Assembly: GCA_031553505.1 (NCBI GenBank)
Contig: JAVBLP010000003.1
Location: forward strand, 124,001 to 188,000
Direction of reading: 5' to 3'
Length of the DNA: 64,000 bases
From: JAVBLP01 sp031553505
GTDB taxonomy: Bacteria > Elusimicrobiota > Endomicrobiia > Endomicrobiales > Endomicrobiaceae
Of this stretch, positions 17,199 to 24,844 are shown piece after piece (within the stretch, counting starts at the first letter, position 1; the number at the start of each line of letters is the position of its first letter). A program made the position numbers and the translations under genes. The notes under the pieces are model-generated. The model did not search any database, was not told where the DNA came from, and was given only the letters and a program-made list of their open reading frames with translations.

Positions 17199-18109
17199 AA
17201 GCAAAAGGTATTATAAAAAAAACCAGAAGAAAGATTTATTATTATGTTGCTTTTGTTTTTTCAAAGCTTGTTTTGCTTATACCTTACAGGTTTTCTGTAG
17301 GCGCATTAGCAGAGTTCTTTGGCAGGATGGCTTACCTTTTTGCGTGGGGCGCCGTAAATAAAGCAAGGCGCAATCTTCATATGTGTTTCCCTGAAAAGTC
17401 AGAAAAAGAGATTATCTCTATAACTAAACAGATATTTATAAACCAGGCGAAAAACTTTTTTGAGCTTGCAAGTTTTCCAAAGATGGATTCCGCATTTTTA
17501 AAAAGCGTATCAAGCATTGAAAACCGCCATTTGATAAAAGAAGGGCTCAAAAAAGGCAAAGGAATACTTTTTGTAAGCGCGCACACGGGCAACTGGGAGA
17601 TAACTGCTGCGGCAGTGGCGGATTTTGGGGTTCCTGTAAACGTGGTTGCAAAAAAAATATACATTGACGGCCTTAATGATATGCTTGTGAATTACAGGAC
17701 AAGCAAAAACGTAAATGTTATTTTACGTAATGCGCCTGATTCTGCAAGAAAACTTTTAAAAGCTTTAAAAAAAGGCGAAATAATAGCGATGCTGATAGAC
17801 CAGGATACGCAAGTTCCTGGCGTTTTTGTAGATTTTTTCGGAAAAGAAGCCTGGACGCCTTCCGGACTTGCCGTAATGGCCTTAAAAACTGGCGCGGAAG
17901 TTTTAGTTGGGCTTGACCAGAGGATAGGCAAGTACGGGCACAAAACGGTTATAAGCGGTCCTGTGAAAGTTGAACCTTCAGGCGATTTTGATAAAGATGT
18001 GGTGAATTTGACCCAAAAAGCCACAACGCTTCTTGAAGACCATATCCGGAAGTATCCGGACCAGTGGGTTTGGTTTCATGAACGGTGGAAAACTAAAAAA
18101 AATGCGTAA
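17195..18109 (+). CDS. lpxL: Lipid A late acyltransferase (HtrB/LpxL family)
   Basis: Adds a secondary acyl chain to Kdo-lipid A at the inner membrane. It is 304 aa. An N-terminal hydrophobic segment (about 15-31) anchors it. The catalytic HX4D/E motif is HTGNWE (His130, Glu135). LIDQDTQVPGVFVDFFG and PDQWVWFHERWK are family signatures. Whether it acts as LpxL or LpxM cannot be decided from sequence. It overlaps the lptC start by 8 nt. Confidence 0.93.
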   Translation: MKAKGIIKKTRRKIYYYVAFVFSKLVLLIPYRFSVGALAEFFGRMAYLFAWGAVNKARRNLHMCFPEKSEKEIISITKQIFINQAKNFFELASFPKMDSAFLKSVSSIENRHLIKEGLKKGKGILFVSAHTGNWEITAAAVADFGVPVNVVAKKIYIDGLNDMLVNYRTSKNVNVILRNAPDSARKLLKALKKGEIIAMLIDQDTQVPGVFVDFFGKEAWTPSGLAVMALKTGAEVLVGLDQRIGKYGHKTVISGPVKVEPSGDFDKDVVNLTQKATTLLEDHIRKYPDQWVWFHERWKTKKNA

Positions 18110-18623
18110 ACAATATATCTTATTTATGATTGCGGCATTAATATTCGTTTCAGGATGTAAAAACGAAAAAACGATTATTGAGGAAACTCCCCCGATGGCG
18201 GAGCAGGCGGTTGAAAAGTTTACTATAACTGAAACCGATATGGGAAAACTTAAAATGGTTTTAGAGTCGGAATCCGCAATTATAAACGATGAGAAGAAAA
18301 AGGCTTACTTGAGGCTTCCCAGGGTAAAATTTTACCAGGAAGGCGAGTATGTTTCAACTCTCGTCACGGAAGACGCTGAAATTAACCTTGAAACTTATGA
18401 TGTTATAGGTTACGGTAAGTGTACTGTCGATACTGCAAACGGAGAGCATCTGCAGACTACCAATTTGAAGTACAACGCAAAAAAGGACATAGTTTTCAGC
18501 AATACCGACGTCAAAGTGACAAGACACGGCGAAACCGTTTATGGAAAAGGTTTTGAGGCGGATACTAAACTTGAAAATATTATCGTTAAAAAACAGAGAA
18601 TTATTCTTGATAAAGTTTCTTAA
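18102..18623 (+). CDS. lptC: LPS export protein LptC-like lipoprotein
   Basis: Periplasmic part of the LPS export bridge, linking LptB2FG to LptA. I prefer the ATG at 18102, which gives MRKQYILFMIAALIFVSGC: a short signal ending in a lipobox-like FVSGC (Cys19). A longer frame from 18033 would add an unlikely soluble extension. The body is beta-jellyroll-like with repeated strands (TEDAEINLETYDVIGYG) typical of LptC/OstA. It overlaps lpxL by 8 nt and the lptA frame by 17 nt. Assignment rests on length, topology and the following lptA and lptB. Confidence 0.85.
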   Translation: MRKQYILFMIAALIFVSGCKNEKTIIEETPPMAEQAVEKFTITETDMGKLKMVLESESAIINDEKKKAYLRLPRVKFYQEGEYVSTLVTEDAEINLETYDVIGYGKCTVDTANGEHLQTTNLKYNAKKDIVFSNTDVKVTRHGETVYGKGFEADTKLENIIVKKQRIILDKVS

Positions 18624-19290
18624 GGGGCTTTGTCTTGTTTTTCTTTTCACTGCAATTTCTTTTGCCGATGATATCATTGCCGGCAAGACTGTTATAACCG
18701 GTGATGAAATGAATATTAAAAAAAGCGGCGACGTGACCGTATCAAAAGGAAATTCCAAAGCCGTTAACGGAAGAAATACGATAGAATCGCATGAAATGAC
18801 GTATGATAAGAAATTGTCAATGGTTTCCGCGGCGGGAGATGTAAGGCTTTCTTCTAAAACTGATGAAGGCGAGCCTGTAAAGGCGTACGGAGATTTTGCC
18901 GAATATCACATAAATACCGAGAAAGGCAAGCTTTGGGGCGAAAAATCTATAGTAAAATATTTTATGAAAGACTCGGTAGAGCCGCTTTTGCTGAACGCCA
19001 AAGAGATTTATCTGGATAAGAACCTTGAAACGCTAAGCGCTTATAAAGATGTTGAAGTAATAACGTCTTCCGGCACTATCTACTCCGATAATGCCGTTTT
19101 TGACAAAAAAACTGACAGCGTGGTTATGGTTAAGGATGAAAAACGCCCTACCGCGGATGTAATATATGACGGCAGAAAAGGTTATTACGAAGCCGATAAG
19201 ATGATATTTCATAACTCGGACGATAATAAAAAAATAATCATGAACGGAAATGTTACCGGAATAATAGAAATGGAAGATAAAATACAATGA
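18607..19290 (+). CDS. lptA: LptA/OstA-like periplasmic LPS transport protein
   Basis: Predicted periplasmic LPS chaperone forming the bridge to the outer membrane. The frame is open from an ATG at 18541, but the TTG at 18607 gives a normal signal peptide (MIKFLKGLCLVFLFTAISFA), so I use it. The ATG start would put 22 charged residues before the signal. The mature part contains OstA-type repeats (ITGDEMNIKKSGDVTVSKGN; then IYSDNAVFDKKTDSVVM). It is longer than E. coli LptA (about 227 vs 185 aa). The 3' end overlaps lptB by 4 nt. Confidence 0.85.
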   Translation: MIKFLKGLCLVFLFTAISFADDIIAGKTVITGDEMNIKKSGDVTVSKGNSKAVNGRNTIESHEMTYDKKLSMVSAAGDVRLSSKTDEGEPVKAYGDFAEYHINTEKGKLWGEKSIVKYFMKDSVEPLLLNAKEIYLDKNLETLSAYKDVEVITSSGTIYSDNAVFDKKTDSVVMVKDEKRPTADVIYDGRKGYYEADKMIFHNSDDNKKIIMNGNVTGIIEMEDKIQ

Positions 19291-20006
19291 TTTTAAGAGC
19301 CGAAGAACTTTTTAAGAAGTATAAATACCGAATGGTTGTAAGCGGCATCAGTATAAGCGTCAACCAGGGGGAAGTTGTAGGTTTGCTCGGCCCCAACGGC
19401 GCAGGCAAAACTACGACTTTTTATATGACTGTAGGTTTAATAAAACCTTATGACGGCAGCGTTTATCTTGACGATGCCGAAATTACCGACTGGCCTATGT
19501 ACCAAAGGGCAAGAGCGGGAGTCGGTTACCTTTCGCAAGAGCCTTCAATCTTCAGAGGCTTGACCGTTGAAAACAATTTGATGGCAATAGCCCAGATGCT
19601 TCCCGTGTCTAAAAAAGAGCAGCAGGAAAAAGTTGACAGTTTATTGGAAGATTTCGGCCTTACGAAACTGCGCAAACAGATGAGCGTTACGCTTTCCGGC
19701 GGTGAAAAAAGAAGACTGGAAATTGCCCGCGCGCTTGTAAATGACCCTAAATTTTTGCTTTTAGATGAACCTTTTGTAGGTATTGACCCCATAACGGTTG
19801 ATGACATACAGAAAATCATTAAAAAACTCAAAGAAAGAGGGCTTGGAATACTTATAACGGATCATAATGTAAGGGAAACGCTTGAAATTATAGATAGGGC
19901 ATATATAATTTATGAAGGGAAGATACTTCTTGAAGGCAGCGCGAAAGAGCTTCTTGAAAATCCGAAAGCAAGAAAAGTTTACCTTGGGGATAATTTTAAG
20001 ATGTAA
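19287..20006 (+). CDS. lptB: LPS export ABC transporter ATPase
   Basis: Cytoplasmic ATPase that powers LPS extraction with LptFG. 239 aa: Walker A GPNGAGKT (35-42), ABC signature LSGGE (136-140), Walker B FLLLDEP (156-162) and the LptB-typical LLDEPFVGIDPITV. It is the end of the LPS operon. In many proteobacteria rpoN comes next, but here hpf follows directly after a 123-nt gap. Confidence 0.97.
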   Translation: MILRAEELFKKYKYRMVVSGISISVNQGEVVGLLGPNGAGKTTTFYMTVGLIKPYDGSVYLDDAEITDWPMYQRARAGVGYLSQEPSIFRGLTVENNLMAIAQMLPVSKKEQQEKVDSLLEDFGLTKLRKQMSVTLSGGEKRRLEIARALVNDPKFLLLDEPFVGIDPITVDDIQKIIKKLKERGLGILITDHNVRETLEIIDRAYIIYEGKILLEGSAKELLENPKARKVYLGDNFKM

Positions 20007-20025
20007 ATCAAAAAATCCTTAAAAA

Positions 20026-20054
20026 TTGAAAATGTTTTATAAATTTTGTCTAAT
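20026..20054 (+). promoter_or_regulatory. Possible promoter of the hpf-PTS operon
   Basis: TTGAAA (20026-20031), 17-nt spacer, TCTAAT (20049-20054) in the 123-nt gap between lptB and hpf. Both hexamers match consensus at five of six positions. There is no clear terminator after lptB, so read-through is also possible. Confidence 0.35.
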
Positions 20055-20129
20055 TGAAAGACAGGAAGTTTGTTATAACGGTTGCTATAGGCAGTTTAAA
20101 AATAGAGCATTTAAATAAAGGAGAGCGAA

Positions 20130-20681
20130 ATGCAAATTAACATTACGGCAAGACATTTGAAACTTACAAATGCAATTGACGCTTATGTGCGCAAAAAGAT
20201 TTCAAAAGCCGGCAAATTCTATGACGGTGATGACGTATGGGTACATGTCATTCTTTCGGTTGAAAAAAACAGGCAAATTACGGAAGTTAACTTCCATGTA
20301 GGCAAATTGACATTCAGAGTAAAAGAGCAATCCCCCGATTTATACGCTTCAATAGACATAACCATAGACAAACTTGAAAAACAACTCAGAAAACAGAAAG
20401 AAATATCTAAAATACACAGAAATAACAACCTTAAAGCGGCAAGAGAAAAGAAAAGCTCTTTGTCCGAAGTTTTTTCCTATGATACTATGGAAGATTCTAA
20501 AACCAAAATTTCTGAAATTAAAAGATTTGACGTTAAACCCGTAGGTATAGAAGAAGCTATAGATGAAATGGATACTCTCGGCTACAGGGTTTATATGTTT
20601 TTAAACAGCGATACCGAGCAAGTTAATGTTCTTTACAGAAACGACAGCGGTTCTTTGGTTCTTCTTGAACCGGAAATGTGA
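20130..20681 (+). CDS. hpf: Ribosome hibernation promoting factor, long form
   Basis: Binds idle 30S subunits and promotes 70S dimer formation in stationary phase. It is 183 aa: N-terminal S30AE domain (about 1-100, starting MQINITARHLKLTNAIDAYV) and the C-terminal dimerisation domain (about 125-183, KRFDVKPVGIEEAIDEMDTL). The second domain makes it the long form, which forms 100S particles without RMF. A GGAGAG ribosome site precedes the ATG. It heads the ptsN-hprK-rapZ cluster. Confidence 0.96.
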   Translation: MQINITARHLKLTNAIDAYVRKKISKAGKFYDGDDVWVHVILSVEKNRQITEVNFHVGKLTFRVKEQSPDLYASIDITIDKLEKQLRKQKEISKIHRNNNLKAAREKKSSLSEVFSYDTMEDSKTKISEIKRFDVKPVGIEEAIDEMDTLGYRVYMFLNSDTEQVNVLYRNDSGSLVLLEPEM

Positions 20682-20721
20682 TTTTATAAAAATAGATAAG
20701 CAAGCAACGGAGGATTGGCAG

Positions 20722-21180
20722 ATGAAAATTATGGATTTTTTAAGCCCAGATGCGGTCATTGTTGACCTTAAAGCCACAGACAAGAAATCAGCGATTGTTG
20801 AGCTTGTCGAAGTGTTGAAAAACACAAAGAAAGTAAAAAAGACAGATGAGATTATTGACGTTGTTTTGGAAAGGGAAAAACTCGGTTCAACCGGAATAGG
20901 GCAGGGCGTAGCGATTCCTCACGGAAAAACCGACGTTTTGCAGGAGCAGGTAGGCGTGCTTGGCATTTCGCGCAAAGGTATTGAATTTAATTCGCTTGAC
21001 GGCGAACCCGTGCACATAATTTTTCTTTTGGTAGGGCCTGTGGAAGTTGCCGGACAGCATTTGAAAGCGCTTTCAAGAATATCGAGGCTTTTTAAGGATA
21101 AATTCTTGAGACAGGCGATAAGAGACGCGGCAGCGCCTGCCGATATCGTAAAAATAATCCAGCAAGAGGATTCTTATTAA
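20722..21180 (+). CDS. ptsN: PTS EIIA of the fructose/nitrogen-regulatory type
   Basis: Phospho-acceptor protein of the PTS-Ntr type. The phosphorylated histidine is His67 in AIPHGKT. The ATG at 20722 follows an AACGGAGGAT ribosome site at about 9 nt. An open frame further upstream to 20626 overlaps hpf and has no such site. 152 aa matches EIIA-Ntr. The stop overlaps the hprK start by one base. In this cluster it could link carbon phosphorelay to regulation, though no rpoN lies alongside. A sugar-specific EIIA role is not excluded. Confidence 0.92.
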   Translation: MKIMDFLSPDAVIVDLKATDKKSAIVELVEVLKNTKKVKKTDEIIDVVLEREKLGSTGIGQGVAIPHGKTDVLQEQVGVLGISRKGIEFNSLDGEPVHIIFLLVGPVEVAGQHLKALSRISRLFKDKFLRQAIRDAAAPADIVKIIQQEDSY

Positions 21181-22130
21181 TGGTGTTTGTTGACGTAGGC
21201 ACGCTTTTAAAAGAGAAAAGCGATGATTTAAAACTTGAACTTATAGCCGGCGCGGGAGGGCTTGCCAGGAAGATAACAGTTCCTGACATAAACCGTCCCG
21301 GTCTTGCTTTTACAGGGTATTTTGAGCATTTCCCTTATGAACGCACGCAGGTTATAGGAATAAGCGAGTACACTTATTTAAGCGAGTTGAGTTATGATAA
21401 TCAGATTGCTCTTTTAAATAAGCTGTTTTCACATTCGAATTCTACATGCTGCATTTTAACAAGAGGTTTAGTGCCTTCAGAAGCAATGATGAAAGTTTTT
21501 GCTGAACTCGAAGTGCCGCTGATAAAAACCTCATTAAATTCTTCATCTTTTATCGGGGATTTGATTTATTATTTAGACGGCAAACTTGCCCCTTCGATAA
21601 AAATGCACGGCGTTTTGACAAATGTTTACGGCCTTGGAGTTTTAATAATAGGCAAAGCCGGAATAGGCAAATCCGAATGCGCCCTAGAACTTGTAAAAAG
21701 AGGGCATATGCTTGTTGCCGATGATTTAGTGAACATAAGGAAACGCTCAGGACGTACGCTTGTAGGAAGCGGGCTGGAAATAACAAAACACCTTATAGAA
21801 GTCAGGGGCGTGGGGATAATTGATGTCAGAAATCTTTTTGGCATAGGCAATATTTTGGATGAATCGCACATAGAACTCGTGATTAAGCTTGAAGAATGGG
21901 AAAACGCGAAAAAATACGAACGCGTAGGAATAGATGAGTATTATATGGAGGTTTTGGGAGTCAATGTTCCTGAAATAACTATTCCGGTAGGCCCGGGAAG
22001 AAATTTGGCGGTTTTAGTTGAAACGGCAAGTTTAAACCAAAGGCTTAAACATAAAGGGCACTTTACCGCAAAGGAATTTAGCGACAGGCTTGATAAAGAA
22101 ATTACAAACAATGAAAAAAACGAAAATTAA
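21180..22130 (+). CDS. hprK: HPr kinase/phosphorylase
   Basis: Phosphorylates HPr on Ser46 in response to metabolite levels and reverses the reaction. It is 316 aa: an N-terminal domain (1-130) and a kinase domain with P-loop GKAGIGKS (158-165), LVADDLVNI and the signature RGVGIIDVRNLFG. HPr encoded at 28350 has Ser46, so kinase and target are both present. It starts with a TAATG overlap on ptsN and overlaps rapZ by 20 nt. Confidence 0.96.
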   Translation: MVFVDVGTLLKEKSDDLKLELIAGAGGLARKITVPDINRPGLAFTGYFEHFPYERTQVIGISEYTYLSELSYDNQIALLNKLFSHSNSTCCILTRGLVPSEAMMKVFAELEVPLIKTSLNSSSFIGDLIYYLDGKLAPSIKMHGVLTNVYGLGVLIIGKAGIGKSECALELVKRGHMLVADDLVNIRKRSGRTLVGSGLEITKHLIEVRGVGIIDVRNLFGIGNILDESHIELVIKLEEWENAKKYERVGIDEYYMEVLGVNVPEITIPVGPGRNLAVLVETASLNQRLKHKGHFTAKEFSDRLDKEITNNEKNEN

Positions 22131-22980
22131 TTTTTATATTGTCTCCGGCATGTCTGGAGCCGGCAAAAGCCAGGCCTTAAAAATTTTTGAGGATTTTGGC
22201 TATTTTTGCGTCGACAATATGCCTCTTCAGATGGTTGTTGATTTTATAGATATATGCCTGAAAAACCAGGAAAAATATAAAAATGTCGTTATCAGCGTTG
22301 ATTCCAGGGCAGGAGCATCTCTTGATTATTTTAAAAATGTTTTAAATTATCTTAAAAATAAAAAAATTAAATACAGAATAATATTTTTTAATGCCGAGGA
22401 CTCCGTCCTTATCCGCAGATATTCAGAAACGCGCCGCAGGCACCCTATGGGCAAATCCGTTTCTGACGGAATAAAACTCGAAAGGAAAATAATCGATACG
22501 GTTTTTGGTATGGCGGATGAAGTGGTAGATACGTCAAATATGACTATCGGCGAATTGAAGGATACTATATCTAAGTTTGCCGGAGCCCCTGCAGGCAAGC
22601 AGCACCTTAATATTTCCGTCGAATCGTTCGGGTATAAATACGGAATTCCAAATGACGCGGACATTGTTTACGACGTGCGTTTTATAACAAACCCGAATTA
22701 TGTACACGAACTTAAATTTAAAACAGGCAAAGACAAAGCGGTATGCGATTACATAAAAAAACAAAAAGAATTCGGTTCTTTCTTTAATTTATTCTCAAAA
22801 CTTATAGAAAATACTCTTCCGGGATATATTAAAGAAGGAAAAAGCTATCTGACTATAGCAATCGGATGTACTGGTGGCAGACACAGGTCCGTATTTACCG
22901 CTGAAATGCTTGCTAAATTTTTGAAAAACAAAAAGTACAGGGTTAAGATAAATCACAGGGATATTTTACGGGGAAAATGA
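22111..22980 (+). CDS. rapZ: RNase adapter / nucleotide-binding protein RapZ (YvcJ)
   Basis: P-loop protein. In E. coli RapZ steers GlmZ small RNA to RNase E to control glucosamine-6-phosphate synthase; in Bacillus it is YvcJ. The P-loop is GMSGAGKS (13-20), and the C-terminal GCTGGRHRSVF block is conserved. I chose the ATG at 22111 (289 aa). The TTG seven codons upstream lacks support. It overlaps hprK by 20 nt and yvcK by 4 nt. Whether it acts on RNA here is not known. Confidence 0.94.
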   Translation: MKKTKINFYIVSGMSGAGKSQALKIFEDFGYFCVDNMPLQMVVDFIDICLKNQEKYKNVVISVDSRAGASLDYFKNVLNYLKNKKIKYRIIFFNAEDSVLIRRYSETRRRHPMGKSVSDGIKLERKIIDTVFGMADEVVDTSNMTIGELKDTISKFAGAPAGKQHLNISVESFGYKYGIPNDADIVYDVRFITNPNYVHELKFKTGKDKAVCDYIKKQKEFGSFFNLFSKLIENTLPGYIKEGKSYLTIAIGCTGGRHRSVFTAEMLAKFLKNKKYRVKINHRDILRGK

Positions 22981-23933
22981 TAAAAAACTTGAATATAGTC
23001 GCATTGGGCGGCGGAAGCGGATTGTCGACGCTGCTTAGAGGCTTCAAAAAGTACAATAATAATATAACAGCGATAGTAAATGTTGCCGACGACGGCGGCA
23101 GTTCCGGAAAATTAAGAAATGAACTTGGCGTTTTACCTCCGGGAGACATAAGAAACTGCCTTGTAGCACTTTCGGAAGAAGAAAGTTTAATGTCGCGCCT
23201 TTTTCAGTACAGATTTCCGTCAAAAGGCACTTTGTCAGGGCATTCTTTCGGGAATCTTTTTTTAACTGCAATGTCCGCTATATCCGGCGGTTTTGATAAT
23301 GCAATTGCAAACAGCGGGGAAGTTCTGGCAATAAGAGGCAAGGTTTTGCCGGTTACTCTTGCGTCAATTACGCTTGAAGCGGAACTTGAAAGCGGTAAAA
23401 AAGTTGCCGGCGAGAGTAAAGTTTCAAAAGTTAATGAGAAAATTAAAAAAATTGAACTTTTGCCATTCAGTCCTCCTGCGGCGCCAAACGTGACTGAAAC
23501 TTTGAAAAATGCCGATGTTATCATCATGGGACCTGGTTCTTTATACACATCGATAATAGTAAATTTTTTGGTTGACGGGGTGGGTGAGGCTATTAAGGCT
23601 TCGAGCGCATATAAAATATATGTATGTAATATAATGACACAGCCTGGAGAAACGACTGACCTTTCGCTTTCTGAACATATCAAGGCGATTGAGCAGCATT
23701 CATATAAAGGCATTCTTGACTGCGTTATAGTAAATAAAGGCGTGGTTCCTGAAAAGCTTGCGCGCCGTTATAAAAAATTTGGCGCTCATCAGGTAAAAAT
23801 AGATAAAACCGATGTAAAAACGTTTAAAAGTAATTTGTTTTCTGATGCTGTTTACGCGCGCCACGATTCAGATAAACTTGCAAAGGCGCTTGTGAAAATA
23901 ATCAGGAGCAATAAGGAAAAAAACAATGATTAA
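22977..23933 (+). CDS. yvcK: YvcK/CofD-like UDP-sugar-binding regulator
   Basis: 318-aa cytoplasmic protein of the YvcK (gluconeogenesis factor) family, which in Bacillus binds UDP-sugars and affects cell-wall metabolism. VALGGGSGLSTLLRGFK, VADDGGSSG and LPPGDIRNCL near the N-terminus, then MGPGSLYTSI and MTQPGETT, are family blocks. The pairing rapZ-yvcK is conserved in many bacteria. It overlaps the PTS EIIA gene by 8 nt. Confidence 0.94.
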   Translation: MIKNLNIVALGGGSGLSTLLRGFKKYNNNITAIVNVADDGGSSGKLRNELGVLPPGDIRNCLVALSEEESLMSRLFQYRFPSKGTLSGHSFGNLFLTAMSAISGGFDNAIANSGEVLAIRGKVLPVTLASITLEAELESGKKVAGESKVSKVNEKIKKIELLPFSPPAAPNVTETLKNADVIIMGPGSLYTSIIVNFLVDGVGEAIKASSAYKIYVCNIMTQPGETTDLSLSEHIKAIEQHSYKGILDCVIVNKGVVPEKLARRYKKFGAHQVKIDKTDVKTFKSNLFSDAVYARHDSDKLAKALVKIIRSNKEKNND

Positions 23934-24336
23934 AATTGTTATTGCTACGCACGGGGATCTTGCGCAGGAGCTTGTGAATGCCGCGGAATTGATTGCGGGT
24001 AAGCAATCAAACATTTACGCCGTAAAAAGATGCGCAAATGACAGCCTCGCACAAATGCAGGAAAGAATAGATTCTCTTTTAAAAAGCATTAATGATGATG
24101 ACGGTGTTTTAATTTTAACTGATATGGTCGGCGGTACGCCGTGCAATGCGTCTGCGCCGATGTGCAGGGCTTTCAATACGGAAGTTGTCGCAGGGGTTAA
24201 TCTGCCTATGGTTTTGTCGGCTATATTTGCCAGCAAAACGGCAGGAAATGCGGCAGAACTTGCGGATAAAGTTTTAGCTGACGGGCAGAAAAGCATAGTT
24301 AACGTAAAGAGACTGTTACTTAGCAGGATGAAGTGA
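23926..24336 (+). CDS. PTS mannose-family EIIA
   Basis: 136-aa cytoplasmic phosphocarrier of the mannose/fructose/sorbose PTS. The active His9 sits in IVIATHGDLA and the DMVGGTPCNA loop is typical. It receives phosphate from HPr and passes it to EIIB encoded 8 nt downstream. It is a separate polypeptide, not the fused EIIAB of E. coli ManX. It belongs to the hpf-to-ptsI operon. Confidence 0.95.
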   Translation: MIKIVIATHGDLAQELVNAAELIAGKQSNIYAVKRCANDSLAQMQERIDSLLKSINDDDGVLILTDMVGGTPCNASAPMCRAFNTEVVAGVNLPMVLSAIFASKTAGNAAELADKVLADGQKSIVNVKRLLLSRMK

Positions 24337-24343
24337 GGTATTT

Positions 24344-24844
24344 ATGCCGATAGTTCTTGTAAGGATAGATGACAGGCTGGTTCACGGGCAGATAGTCCAA
24401 GGCTGGCTTAAAGTCGTCGATGTAAACAAAATAGTCATAGCTTCGGATATTGTCGCCTGCGATACTATGCAGCAGATGCTTATGGCGATGGCGGTGCCGA
24501 GCAATGTTGAACTTGAAATTAAGAGCGTTCAGGAAGCTGCTGATGCCGTTCTTTCCGGAAAATACGCAAAAGATAAAACGATGATTCTTGCCGCGTCTCC
24601 GCAGGATATATTGTACATGATTGAACGCGGCGCCGACATTAAATCCGTCAATGTAGGAGGAATGCATTTTGTTCACGGCAAAAGGCAGCTTTTGTGCAAT
24701 CTCTCAGTTGATGATAATGACGTTTTGAGCCTTTATAATATTTACAACAAGGGGATAGAAATAGAAGGGCGCGTGCTTCCGGCTGACGAAAGAACAAATA
24801 TCATTCCCATAATAGAGCGGGAATATAAAAAGGTTAATAAATAA
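24344..24844 (+). CDS. PTS mannose-family EIIB
   Basis: 166-aa sugar-PTS EIIB. The phospho-site His14 is in VRIDDRLVHGQIVQGW. It carries phosphate from EIIA to the sugar bound by the EIIC/EIID membrane pair. It ends directly before the GH57 enzyme, which separates it from EIIC, an unusual gene order. Confidence 0.95.
   Translation: MPIVLVRIDDRLVHGQIVQGWLKVVDVNKIVIASDIVACDTMQQMLMAMAVPSNVELEIKSVQEAADAVLSGKYAKDKTMILAASPQDILYMIERGADIKSVNVGGMHFVHGKRQLLCNLSVDDNDVLSLYNIYNKGIEIEGRVLPADERTNIIPIIEREYKKVNK

Noticed and set aside
20626..20721. Extended N-terminus for PtsN
   Set aside because: Overlaps hpf and lacks a ribosome site, whereas ATG 20722 follows GGAGG and gives the standard EIIA length.
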